From Sphingobacterium hungaricum (lineage in GTDB: Bacteria > Bacteroidota > Bacteroidia > Sphingobacteriales > Sphingobacteriaceae): a stretch of DNA of 64,000 nt. Below are positions 50,936 through 58,523 of this stretch, one piece after another. The DNA lies in assembly GCF_015210005.1 (NCBI RefSeq), contig NZ_MU158698.1, positions 2,091,337 through 2,155,336 on the forward strand. Direction: 5' to 3'. The first letter of the stretch is position 1. The number at the start of each line of letters is the position of its first letter. The position numbers and the translations under genes were made by a program. Below the pieces are notes generated by a model. That model was not told where the DNA came from, ran no database searches, and saw nothing but the letters and a program-made list of their open reading frames with translations.

Positions 50936-51934
50936 TTATTGGCTTGCAATTTTTTGATTTGTGAAAATGGAGCTTCCGAATGAAGCATTCGTTTCCCCGG
51001 CATACAGCTTACTGATGTAACGGCTTCCATGGTCTGGGAATAGCAACACAACTAAATCATTTGGCTGAAAATCCATGTCCTCAACATATTTATCCAAAGC
51101 CGCGATAACTGCGGCGCTAGAAAAACCAGTTAACAATCCCGAATCTTTTCGGTAAGAAACAGCGCGGTCAGCGCTTTCCTGATAACCTATCTGAAAAATT
51201 TTGTCAACGTATTTTCCATCAAAAGAGCCAGGAACAAATGTTCTGCCAATGCCTTCAATCGGTTCCATTTTGGTATTGTCATCCGGAACTTCGCCGTATT
51301 CAAGGAAATGCGACAGAATAGAACCAGAAGGTTCTACGCCCCATATTTTGATGTCTTTATTTTGTTCTTTTAAATAACGTCCAACGCCAGAAATCGTTCC
51401 GCCAGTACCTACACCAACGATAAAATGTGTGATTTTTCCTTTGGTTTGTTCCCAAATTTCAGGGCCAGTCGTTAGGTAATGTGCTTTAATATTACCTGAA
51501 TTATAATATTGATTGGTGAAATATGCATTCGGATGATTAGACGCATATGACTGTGCTTTAAACTGTGTGGAATAGAAATCATGCAATCCATTGGAGTTTT
51601 CACAAATTTCCACGCGCGCACCCGCACTTTCAAGCATGGCGATTTTTTCATCCGAACAGGTTTGTGAAACAAAGATTGTGCTTTTAAAACCTAGCTCATT
51701 TGCAATCATGGCAATGCCCAAGCCGGTATTACCGCTGCTAGCCTCGACAAATTCACCGCCTTTTTTAATTTTATTTTTGGCGATGGCGTCCTGAATCATG
51801 TATAGCGCAGGTCGGTCTTTAGAAGACATTCCAGGGTTATGAAACTCTTCTTTAATATAAATATTGGTCTTGTTTTCGGTAGATAAATATCCGCATTTAC
51901 GCAGCGGTGTATTTCCTATTAATTCATGTATCAA
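50936..51934 (-). CDS. PLP-dependent cysteine synthase family protein
   Basis: A 332-residue fold-type II PLP enzyme (cysteine synthase/cystathionine beta-synthase family). The lysine motif NPGMSSKDRPALYMI gives Lys39; the substrate loop SSGNTGLGIAMIA, phosphate loop GVGTGGTISGVGRYLKE and cofactor serine motif LLTGFSSAAVIAAL follow. Such enzymes replace a beta-leaving group on serine derivatives; products can be cysteine, diaminopropionate or cysteate, and the true acceptor here is unknown. The substitutions NPGM-S-S and FPDHGSRYISKLY differ slightly from housekeeping CysK. There is no ATG: the TTG at 51934, preceded by AAGAAGG, fits the family N-terminus. A 481-nt upstream region with three identical 9-mers precedes it. 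Confidence 0.9.
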   Translation of the reverse strand: MIHELIGNTPLRKCGYLSTENKTNIYIKEEFHNPGMSSKDRPALYMIQDAIAKNKIKKGGEFVEASSGNTGLGIAMIANELGFKSTIFVSQTCSDEKIAMLESAGARVEICENSNGLHDFYSTQFKAQSYASNHPNAYFTNQYYNSGNIKAHYLTTGPEIWEQTKGKITHFIVGVGTGGTISGVGRYLKEQNKDIKIWGVEPSGSILSHFLEYGEVPDDNTKMEPIEGIGRTFVPGSFDGKYVDKIFQIGYQESADRAVSYRKDSGLLTGFSSAAVIAALDKYVEDMDFQPNDLVVLLFPDHGSRYISKLYAGETNASFGSSIFTNQKIASQ

Positions 51935-52415
51935 TGCCTTCTTTATCTTACTAATTATGGATTTCCTATTTCTTTTTCAATATTTTATCTTAAAGATAGT
52001 CAAAATCATAGTAATCTCAGTATACAAATAACGCTCATATAATACTTTATCTTATCCTAAAGAATGTTAAATGTTTGTAAATCCTATTAGTATGTTGGCT
52101 TTTTCATGCTGTTAATCCATTTGTTTTTAGAGGATTACTAGATTATAAAAAATCTAGCAATGTTATTCACGCTCTAAAATTTATTATTTTTTTATAGCTG
52201 AAAGGCCACTTAGGCACAGCAAATTTTTATACGAATTCGTTTCGTTTGTATCGAAAAATATGATTTTAGGTGAAAATTTTGATGAAAATTCAATTTTGAA
52301 TTAAAAATAGCTTAATTTAATCTATTAAATTGGTGGATTTTATCGTAATGGTTTAAAAATATATTATTGTTACCCTGTTTTCCGATGGCTATTTTGTGCT
52401 TTAGTTGAAATGGAT
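51935..52415. other. Long AT-rich intergenic region with repeated TTTATCTTA
   Basis: The longest gene-free stretch in the window (481 nt). TTTATCTTA occurs three times, at 51942, 51984 and 52046, spaced 42 and 62 bp. The middle copy is part of the 13-nt palindrome TATCTTAAAGATA (51986-51998). A 10-bp palindrome ACGAATTCGT lies at 52231-52240. No convincing gene or RNA is visible. It probably carries the control region of the PLP-DUF6695-panD operon. Confidence 0.55.
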
Positions 52416-52706
52416 TTAATCTTTGAAAGATAATCCAGCATCGCTTAGGTTTTTGTAGAAAATGGGCAGGCTGGATTTGCCTATGCCATGAAGTTTCAAT
52501 ATTTCTTTTTCTGAATAAGTTGCTAATTTCTCAACAGAGTCAATGGCTTCGGAAGCCAAAGCTCTTCGTACGGGCGCACTAAATGCAGAAAGAAATCCAG
52601 TGGTGGGTTTGCTGTTTTTCTCGCAGGTTGGGCATGTGTTGCAATCGGAAGCTTTATAAAAAACATATCCTTCTGGGCAAGTTCTTTTCGTCTTTAATGC
52701 TGTCAT
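52416..52706 (-). CDS. Small zinc-ribbon plus helix-hairpin-helix (RNAP alpha-CTD-like) protein
   Basis: A 96-residue protein. The N-terminal part has four cysteines (Cys10, Cys22, Cys25, Cys28 in RTCPEGYVFYK and DCNTCPTCEK) that probably bind zinc. The C-terminal half (about 40-95) resembles the helix-hairpin-helix fold of the RNA polymerase alpha C-terminal domain: VRRALASEAIDSVEKLATYSEKEILKLHGIGKSSLPIF, with the GIG turn. DNA or protein contact is likely, but no specific role is known. Its ATG overlaps the stop of the upstream DinB-like gene by 4 nt (ATGA), so the two are coupled. Confidence 0.82.
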   Translation of the reverse strand: MTALKTKRTCPEGYVFYKASDCNTCPTCEKNSKPTTGFLSAFSAPVRRALASEAIDSVEKLATYSEKEILKLHGIGKSSLPIFYKNLSDAGLSFKD

Positions 52707-53158
52707 AGGCCAAATTGTTTAAAATGATGTGCAAAATGTTTATCATGAACAATTTTCCATTCGTCATACGTCAGTTCGCCAAGAGTTGGATGCATGGTCT
52801 TCGCATCTGGATTTTCGTCAAAGAAGAGTTTAAAACGTTCTAATTCTAAAATCAAGCGTTCTTTAACTGTTTCTAAATCAGGAAAACGAAGAGGAGGGAG
52901 CTCATCATTAAGCATTGGCGCTTTTATGCCCATCGGAAATTCGTTATCTGTGTAAACCAAATACTGTTTCATCGATTCGGCCTTTTCCTCTGGGATGTAT
53001 AGCTTAGCCTTTAGCTTTCCATTCGAAAATAGAACTGTCGCTGACAAATGTTCTAACATATGCTGAGCAGTCATTCTGCCAAAATTTGGAGCGGTATCAG
53101 CATGTAATCCCGCTAACTTCTCATTTAGCAAATCTTTGTTGTTTACATCTATAGCCAT
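52703..53158 (-). CDS. DinB-superfamily-like protein (DUF1569-like)
   Basis: A 151-residue helical protein. The histidine pattern of the DinB/YfiT four-helix metal-binding fold can be seen: FGRMTAQHMLEHLS near the N-terminus and WKIVHDKHFAHHFKQFGL at the C-terminus. DUF1569 members share this layout. These proteins may be thiol-dependent transferases, but the reaction is unknown here. It overlaps the start of the zinc-ribbon/HhH gene by 4 nt and is the upstream partner of that pair. Confidence 0.8.
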   Translation of the reverse strand: MAIDVNNKDLLNEKLAGLHADTAPNFGRMTAQHMLEHLSATVLFSNGKLKAKLYIPEEKAESMKQYLVYTDNEFPMGIKAPMLNDELPPLRFPDLETVKERLILELERFKLFFDENPDAKTMHPTLGELTYDEWKIVHDKHFAHHFKQFGL

Positions 53159-53192
53159 ATTGTTTTCTATTTTCTATCGAAGATATTGATTT

Positions 53193-53483
53193 TTATTTAA
53201 AGAATAAATAAGGGACGAAAAACACAATGACGATATTTATTAAGCTGATAATGCTTAACCAAACATTGTTTTTGATGTTGGCTTTTTTATAATAAGCGAA
53301 TAAGGAATACATCAAGCTAAAAATAACGAATACCGCGATTAAGAAAATTAGATTTTTATGCAGAAACATCAATATGTTCGAGAGCGTTTCCGATTGGAAA
53401 AATTGAATGTTCAAAAAAATCAGCATATAGAGAATTAGAATGTCAATATTGATAATCAGAAAAATTCGAATCAGTTTGCTCAT
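53193..53483 (-). CDS. Small membrane protein of unknown function
   Basis: A 96-residue very hydrophobic protein with three predicted helices (about 5-27, 43-66 and 74-95). I do not recognise it. It lies 34 nt upstream of the DinB-like gene on the same strand, so it may be the first gene of that unit. The region is AT-rich, and the ATG at 53483 has no strong ribosome site. Confidence 0.6.
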   Translation of the reverse strand: MSKLIRIFLIINIDILILYMLIFLNIQFFQSETLSNILMFLHKNLIFLIAVFVIFSLMYSLFAYYKKANIKNNVWLSIISLINIVIVFFVPYLFFK

Positions 53484-53670
53484 TTGGAAAGGTATTTACA
53501 GCTTTATTATTTATCGTTGCAAGATAGAAATTATCGATAAGGAAGGCAACAATTAAATAAGCGCATAAAATCACGCGCATACAAAAGCAATTTTTTATTT
53601 TAGCTGTTTCTAAAAGGATTGCCGAAGATAGATTAACGAAAAAGTTTTCTGGCAAATGAATAAATAAAAA

Positions 53671-54414
53671 ATGGACAAAAAAATCAATGGTATTCAGTTG
53701 GAAATTTGTGCGAATTCTTTGGCGTCAGCACTAATTGCTCAAGAAGCAGGAGCAAGCCGGATTGAATTGTGTACAAATTTGGAGAACGGTGGTACTACTC
53801 CCTCATATGGGCAGATCAAACTGGTTAAGGAAAAACTGCACATAGGGGTGAACGTACTGATTCGTCCGCGCGGAGGCGACTTTGTGTATGATGAGTCTGA
53901 ATGGGAAGCGATTAAAGAAGATGTTTTATTCTGTAAAGAGCTGAAATGTGAATCAATTGTTTTTGGAGCTTTGTTGCCTGACGGGAATGTTGATTTGGAA
54001 AAGATGGAAGAAATTATTTCATTGGCTTCGCCAATGAAAGTCGTTTTCCATCGCGCTTTTGATAAATGCCTGGATGCAGAGAAAGCGCTTGAAGAAGTTA
54101 TTTCTTTGGGCTGTATTCGGATTTTGACTTCCGGCCTTGCAGATACTGCTTTAGAAGGTAAAAATAGGCTACAGACTTTGCAGCAGCAATCGAATGGACG
54201 TATTGAAATTATGCCCGGAGCAGGGGTGAACAATGAAAATATTTTAGAAATCTTACATCATACGGGTTGTACAAGTATTCATGCTTCCGCAAAAGAAACA
54301 ATTTCTTCTTCGATGACTTATGATCAACCTCATGTTTCCGATATGAATGAAACGACTTTTAGGACATCCAAGAAAAAAGTAGAAGAGCTGGTTCATTTGT
54401 TGAAAAATTCTTAA
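53671..54414 (+). CDS. cutC: CutC family protein
   Basis: A 247-residue TIM-barrel protein of the CutC family, long linked with copper homeostasis in E. coli, though that role has been questioned. Motifs: LEICANSLASALIAQEAGASRIELCTNLENGGTTPSYG, VLIRPRGGDFVYDESE, CESIVFGALLPDGNVD, VVFHRAFDKCLDAEKALEEVISLGCIRILTSG and IMPGAGVNNENI. Length and order are complete. It is convergent with the next gene, with stop codons overlapping by 4 nt, and no terminator separates them. Confidence 0.95.
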   Translation: MDKKINGIQLEICANSLASALIAQEAGASRIELCTNLENGGTTPSYGQIKLVKEKLHIGVNVLIRPRGGDFVYDESEWEAIKEDVLFCKELKCESIVFGALLPDGNVDLEKMEEIISLASPMKVVFHRAFDKCLDAEKALEEVISLGCIRILTSGLADTALEGKNRLQTLQQQSNGRIEIMPGAGVNNENILEILHHTGCTSIHASAKETISSSMTYDQPHVSDMNETTFRTSKKKVEELVHLLKNS

Positions 54415-55046
54415 TGATCTCTGTCAGCATATATCTGGTCGTTATTTACATAGATTGTTTTTACAGATTTATTTTTAGAAAGCTTTGCATTTTCTTGGAC
54501 ATAGCGAATTAGGCGCTTGCTTTGGCGTCCCATAAATCTACTCCAATAAACAACTACTACGTAGTCGTAGTCATCCGGGCTAACTATTTTCGATGTTGAT
54601 ACCTTATTAAAGAATGTTAAATGCGTTTTTAAAGTCAGCGTAGAATCTAACGGAGCTTGGATTTTAGGCATGAATGTTTCGAAATTCCCATTTCTATTCC
54701 ATTTTAGGTTTGGAAATCCTCCAGCATAACAATTGATTTGATAAGAAACTAAATCGCCTTTTTCGTCATAATACAGTGCTTGTAACGGCTGTGATCGATC
54801 GCTAACATAAGAATGATGATTTTCGACTTCAAGCGTGTCTATATTTTTTAGGAATGAAAAGTAAGAACTATCCAGCGTAAATACATCTTCCTGTGGAATA
54901 TTGTAGTCCTTAGCCCAAGCGATTAATTCTTTTTCTGTAAAATGTTTTGAGTTTTTAACACCATACATGGATATTAAAATCTTACTGCAACTGGAAAATA
55001 GCAACAACGATATTGATAAGCAAATTGCAATTTTTAGATTTTTCAT
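54411..55046 (-). CDS. Lipoprotein of unknown function
   Basis: A 211-residue lipoprotein: MKNLKIAICLSISLLLFSSC places the lipid-carrying Cys at about residue 20. The mature part has mixed structure, with a helical start (KHFTEKELIAWAKDYNIPQEDV), a Gly/Tyr segment (INCYAGGFPNLKWNRNGNF) and a strand followed by a basic helix (YDYVVVVYWSRFMGRQSKRLIRYVQE). The VVVYWS...QSKRL pattern is slightly thioredoxin-like but lacks a CxxC motif. I do not recognise a family. The gene overlaps cutC by 4 nt at the stop codons. Confidence 0.8.
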   Translation of the reverse strand: MKNLKIAICLSISLLLFSSCSKILISMYGVKNSKHFTEKELIAWAKDYNIPQEDVFTLDSSYFSFLKNIDTLEVENHHSYVSDRSQPLQALYYDEKGDLVSYQINCYAGGFPNLKWNRNGNFETFMPKIQAPLDSTLTLKTHLTFFNKVSTSKIVSPDDYDYVVVVYWSRFMGRQSKRLIRYVQENAKLSKNKSVKTIYVNNDQIYADRDH

Positions 55047-55142
55047 AATTTAATAATTTGATATGCAATGATATTGAATTACTAAATATGCAAGACTTAA
55101 ATTTTGTTAATGATTCTTAAAGATTGTTAAAATAGTGTGCAC

Positions 55143-55171
55143 AAAAAAAAGACCGCATATTGCGGTCTTTT
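55143..55171 (-). terminator. Terminator of the tRNA-Cys/small basic protein unit
   Basis: GACCGCA (55151-55157) pairs with TGCGGTC (55161-55167). On the minus strand an 8-nt T run follows. Confidence 0.92.
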
Positions 55172-55192
55172 AAACTCTTAAAGAAGAATAAA

Positions 55193-55369
55193 TTACTTAG
55201 CTGATGTCAAAGAATTTAAAACAGCATCGTTTTTCGTGATTTGGCTATGTTTAGCCATTTTCGAACGATCACCTAATTCAATATTACGGCCTAATTTCAA
55301 AAATTGAACTTCAACTTTAGCCACATTTTTGTTTCTTCTATCTTTTCTTTTTAAACGAGTAACACCCAT
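55193..55369 (-). CDS. Small basic protein of 58 residues, possibly ribosome-associated
   Basis: A short open frame from ATG 55369 to TAA. The product starts MGVTRLKRKDRRNKNVAK, continues VEVQFLKLGRNIELGDRSK, and ends QITKNDAVLNSLTSAK. It is strongly basic in its first 20 residues, like ribosomal proteins. It begins 30 nt after the 3' end of tRNA-Cys and is followed by a strong terminator, so tRNA and protein share one transcript from the promoter at 55491-55521. I recall similar conserved small proteins in Bacteroidota; a match to a lineage-specific ribosomal protein such as bL38 is possible but I cannot confirm it. Confidence 0.82.
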   Translation of the reverse strand: MGVTRLKRKDRRNKNVAKVEVQFLKLGRNIELGDRSKMAKHSQITKNDAVLNSLTSAK

Positions 55370-55399
55370 GATTTTAATTTTTTACTTGTAAATAAAACG

Positions 55400-55470
55400 A
55401 GGTCGGAAGCGGATTCGAACCGCTGTAGGAGGTTTTGCAGACCTCTGCCTAGCCACTCGGCCATCCGACC
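55400..55470 (-). tRNA. tRNA-Cys (GCA)
   Basis: A 71-nt tRNA on the minus strand. Acceptor stem GGTCGGA (5' end at 55470) pairs with TCCGACC, and the discriminator base is U, as required for cysteine. The anticodon arm GAGGT-CTGCAAA-ACCTC gives anticodon GCA. The T-arm contains GGTTCGAATCC. The 3' CCA is not encoded. Confidence 0.96.
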
Positions 55471-55490
55471 CTTATTCCCATAAAGGAATG

Positions 55491-55521
55491 CAAAAATAAT
55501 CTTTCTAAATGATATATACAA
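55491..55521 (-). promoter_or_regulatory. TTG-N20-TATTTTTG promoter of the tRNA-Cys unit
   Basis: On the minus strand TTG (55519-55521) and TATTTTTG (55491-55498) are separated by 20 nt. The predicted start lies about 17 nt before tRNA-Cys. Confidence 0.75.
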
Positions 55522-55738
55522 CCTAATGTTTATAAATAATTGAAATAAGGTTTTTTAGCAGCCATCATATATTCTTCAGTCGAAAATGTAAATTAATTTA
55601 ACCAATATTTTTATAAATTTAATTTATTAATGTGATTGATAATCAATTGATTAATTTATTTAACTTATTCATTTTATAGTTTGGTCTGAATGTTGCATGA
55701 TATCATCCAAAGATTAAACAAAATTTAAAATTACTATT

Positions 55739-56380
55739 ATGAAAAAAGTTTTACTATCATTAGGAGCAGCATTATTTTTAGCTGCAGGAGCGCAAGCTCA
55801 AGTAAGTTACGGTTTAAAAGCTGGTGTTAACTTAGGTAAATTTTCAAATGTTTCAGATGCGGCAAAAGATTATCAGGTTATGAATCCTTCGTTCTATGTG
55901 ACAGGTTTCGCTGATTTACCTGTAGCGTCAAATTTTTCCATTCAACCTGGAGTCTCTTTACAAGGTAAAGGTTCGAAATTTAATTATGATGGAGATGGCT
56001 TAGATGGGAAGTCTACTACAAATGTTATGTCAGTTGAGATTCCAGTTAATGCTGTTTATTATATTCCTGCAGGAGCTGGAAATGTTTATTTGGGTTTAGG
56101 TCCATATATTGGATTCAATGTTTCAGGGAAGACTAAAACGAGCGGGTCGATTGGTGATTGGGGTGTTGAAGGGGAAAATGATATTAAATTTTCTGGAGAT
56201 AATAAGAATATGAACCTGATTGATGCTGGTGCTAACTTTATGGCTGGCTACAAGGTTAACAATGGTTTATTGATTAACGCGGGTTACGGATTAGGATTAA
56301 CGAATTTGAATCCATCTGACAACAGCGATAATAATTACTCAAGCCGTACATTGAACTTCGGAATTGGTTTCCAATTCTAA
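55739..56380 (+). CDS. Porin-family outer-membrane beta-barrel protein (copy 1)
   Basis: A 213-residue exported barrel of the PorT/OmpW-like 'porin family protein' type (beta-barrel domain PF13568-like). The signal peptide is MKKVLLSLGAALFLAAGAQA, and the mature protein starts QVSYGLKAGVNLGKFS. Strands with alternating aromatic residues follow (FSIQPGVSLQGKGSKF, VEIPVNAVYYIPAG, VYLGLGPYIGFNVSG, LIDAGANFMAGYKVNNGLLINAGYGLGL), and the C-terminus is FGIGFQF. A paralogue lies 179 nt downstream. The 268-nt upstream region is very AT-rich with no exact -7 box. A terminator with a UUCG loop follows. Confidence 0.9.
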   Translation: MKKVLLSLGAALFLAAGAQAQVSYGLKAGVNLGKFSNVSDAAKDYQVMNPSFYVTGFADLPVASNFSIQPGVSLQGKGSKFNYDGDGLDGKSTTNVMSVEIPVNAVYYIPAGAGNVYLGLGPYIGFNVSGKTKTSGSIGDWGVEGENDIKFSGDNKNMNLIDAGANFMAGYKVNNGLLINAGYGLGLTNLNPSDNSDNNYSSRTLNFGIGFQF

Positions 56381-56400
56381 GAAAGGCTAATATGATTTTT

Positions 56401-56427
56401 AAAAGGACTCTTCGGAGTCCTTTTTTT
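56401..56427 (+). terminator. Terminator with UUCG tetraloop
   Basis: GGACTC (56405-56410) pairs with GAGTCC (56415-56420) around TTCG, with A4 before and T7 after. Confidence 0.92.
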
Positions 56428-56559
56428 GTTTTCGGATTTTTCATGCTCGCAAAATGCTCCGCTTTTTATATAGGTTGCTGTAATGCCGTAAATTCAAAAA
56501 AAATATTTTATTTATTATTAATTAATTAATAGTTGTGATGATAAATATTATAAAAAATT

Positions 56560-57195
56560 ATGAAAAAAGTTTTACTATCACTAAGTGTTGGCCTGCTATT
56601 GGCCATTGGGGCGAATGCTCAAGTAAGTTATGGTTTAAAGGCTGGTGTAAACTTAGGTAAATTTAGTGGAAACTACAGTGATAATCAAAAAATGATTACA
56701 TCTTTCCATGTAACTGGTTTCGCTGATCTTCCGATAGCTAATAATTTCTCTATTCAACCTGGAGTTTCTCTACAAGGTAAAGGCAGTAGTTATTCAGCCA
56801 CAACTTGGGGCGGAGTTGTTGAAACCTTTAATGTTGATAGAAATTTAATGTCAGTTGAAATCCCTGTAAATGCAGTTTACTATATTCCGGCAGGAAATGG
56901 AAACGTATTTATAGGTGCGGGACCATACATTGGATTTAATATTTCGGGTAAGCAAAAAATGCCAGATGATTTATCCGATACAGAAATTAAGACTGATATT
57001 AAGTTTTCAGGAGATGATAAGGATATGAACCTGATCGATGCTGGTGCTAACTTTATGGCTGGTTACAAATTTAACAATGGTTTGTTAATAAACGCAGGTT
57101 ACGGATTGGGATTAACGAATTTAAATCCTTCAGACAATAGCGATAATAATTACTCAAGCCGTACATTGAACTTCGGTATTGGCTTCCAATTCTAA
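56560..57195 (+). CDS. Porin-family outer-membrane beta-barrel protein (copy 2)
   Basis: A 211-residue paralogue of the upstream barrel. The signal peptide is MKKVLLSLSVGLLLAIGANA. N- and C-terminal parts are nearly identical to copy 1 (QVSYGLKAGVNLGKFS; the last 40 residues LLINAGYGLGLTNLNPSDNS onward), while the loops around 33-45, 75-95 and 130-145 differ. That pattern suggests a recent tandem duplication with change in surface loops. It has its own terminator, so it is a separate unit. Confidence 0.9.
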   Translation: MKKVLLSLSVGLLLAIGANAQVSYGLKAGVNLGKFSGNYSDNQKMITSFHVTGFADLPIANNFSIQPGVSLQGKGSSYSATTWGGVVETFNVDRNLMSVEIPVNAVYYIPAGNGNVFIGAGPYIGFNISGKQKMPDDLSDTEIKTDIKFSGDDKDMNLIDAGANFMAGYKFNNGLLINAGYGLGLTNLNPSDNSDNNYSSRTLNFGIGFQF

Positions 57196-57215
57196 GAAAG
57201 CATAAAATTATCTTT

Positions 57216-57241
57216 AAAAGGACTTTTCGGAGTCCTTTTTT
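57216..57241 (+). terminator. Terminator with UUCG tetraloop (copy 2)
   Basis: GGACTT pairs with GAGTCC (one G-U) around TTCG, followed by T6. It is a homologue of the terminator after copy 1. Confidence 0.9.
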
Positions 57242-57296
57242 ATTTACAAATCGCAAACTTCCCGGCTCAAATTAAATTATTTCCATAAAACAACAG

Positions 57297-57304
57297 TACA
57301 TTTG
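57297..57304 (+). promoter_or_regulatory. TAnnTTTG -7 element
   Basis: TACATTTG lies 26 nt before the ATG of the AI-2E family gene. Confidence 0.6.
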
Positions 57305-57330
57305 TTTACAAAGAATACTAAACTAATCTA

Positions 57331-58434
57331 ATGGAAAGATTTATTCGATTGCCTTTTTATGTAAAATTCGCTTGCGTTCTAATCAGTATCATCGCTTTGG
57401 GATACTTGATGAGCATAGGACAAACGATTATTGTTCCTTTTATTTTAGGGAGCCTGATCGCTTTATTGTTAACGCCTGTGAGTAATTTTTTTGAACGAAA
57501 GCTGAAATTTCCGCGCACGCTTGCCGCAATCGTTGCATTGCTCTTGTTTTTTGGAATTATAGGTGGTTTATTTACCTTGCTTGGGTCTCAGCTGACCATG
57601 CTGAAAAATGACTGGCCTGCTTTTGAAAAACAGATAATGGATGGATTTCACGATACTCAAGATTGGATTCAATCACGATTTGGAATTGCCTATCATGAAC
57701 AGATAGCCTATATAAATACAACAGCCGCAAAATCCGTTAGCCAAGGAACGGCGATCGTGGGCATCGCTTTACTGTCTATCTCTTCTCTATTTATTTTATT
57801 TGTTTTTACATTTTTATATGCTTTCTTTATTTTGATTTACAGAGGACATATCGTTCGTTTTTTATTATTATTGAATAAAGAAAAAGACCACAGCATTGTT
57901 TGGGATATCGTACATCAGGTACAATATGTCGTTAAAAAGTACATTATCGGTTTGTTTATCCAAATGTTCTTGGTCGCTACGCTAACCTTTATTGCATTGT
58001 CAATAATCGGAGTAAAATACAGCTTGCTGCTTTCTATCATTACGGGTGTGTTTAATATTCTTCCTTACATCGGCATTTTTATTTCCGTCCTGATAATTTC
58101 TTTAATCACCCTGGCGACATCTTCATTGACCAATGTGGTATTTGTCGTCATCGCATTAATTGTCATTCATTTAATTGATAGCAATTTTATTGTCCCAAAA
58201 ATTGTTGGATCCAAAGTGCAGGTAAATTCATTGTTTGCCATGATGGCGATTATTGTTGGAGAAATGCTTTGGGGAATATCAGGCATGTTCTTAGCGATTC
58301 CGATTCTGGCTGTATTGAAAATTATTTTCGACCGGATTACAGAATTGAAGGCCTGGGGATTTCTGTTAGGAGAGGAGGATAAGAAGGATGCTCCTTATAA
58401 AAATTTGCTGGAGCTCTTGACCAAACGGAAATGA
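57331..58434 (+). CDS. AI-2E family transporter (PerM-like)
   Basis: A 367-residue inner-membrane protein of the AI-2E/TqsA/PerM family. Eight hydrophobic segments are visible, in the usual 3+5 arrangement around a long periplasmic or cytosolic helix pair (about 85-140). Conserved parts: VPFILGSLIALLLTPVSNFFERK near the start, FNILPYIGIFISVLIISLITL, and VIHLIDSNFIVPKIVGSKVQVNSLFAMMAIIVGEMLWGISGMFLAIPILAVLKIIFD. Some members export autoinducer-2, others are Na+/H+ antiporters or have unknown substrates. It stands alone and converges on the str operon. Confidence 0.92.
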   Translation: MERFIRLPFYVKFACVLISIIALGYLMSIGQTIIVPFILGSLIALLLTPVSNFFERKLKFPRTLAAIVALLLFFGIIGGLFTLLGSQLTMLKNDWPAFEKQIMDGFHDTQDWIQSRFGIAYHEQIAYINTTAAKSVSQGTAIVGIALLSISSLFILFVFTFLYAFFILIYRGHIVRFLLLLNKEKDHSIVWDIVHQVQYVVKKYIIGLFIQMFLVATLTFIALSIIGVKYSLLLSIITGVFNILPYIGIFISVLIISLITLATSSLTNVVFVVIALIVIHLIDSNFIVPKIVGSKVQVNSLFAMMAIIVGEMLWGISGMFLAIPILAVLKIIFDRITELKAWGFLLGEEDKKDAPYKNLLELLTKRK

Positions 58435-58467
58435 TGGTTTAGGAAATTGACGACCTAGAACATCAAT

Positions 58468-58502
58468 AAAAAAGGCTTTTAAAATAAATTAAAAGCCTTT
58501 TT
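58468..58502. terminator. Bidirectional terminator between AI-2E gene and str operon
   Basis: AAAGGCTTTT (58471-58480) pairs with AAAAGCCTTT (58491-58500), flanked by A and T runs. It ends transcription after rpsJ on the minus strand. Confidence 0.9.
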
Positions 58503-58523
58503 GTTTTCAAATTGATACTTCTA

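Noticed and set aside
51957..52031. 24-residue hydrophobic peptide frame (MDFLFLFQYFILKIVK...) divergent from the PLP gene
   Set aside because: AT-rich DNA often gives such frames; no promoter, ribosome site or terminator supports it, and it overlaps the repeat-bearing control region.
53443..53655. Open frame of 70 codons on the minus strand overlapping the small membrane protein
   Set aside because: It overlaps the more convincing 96-residue frame, has no recognisable domain and no ribosome site or promoter.
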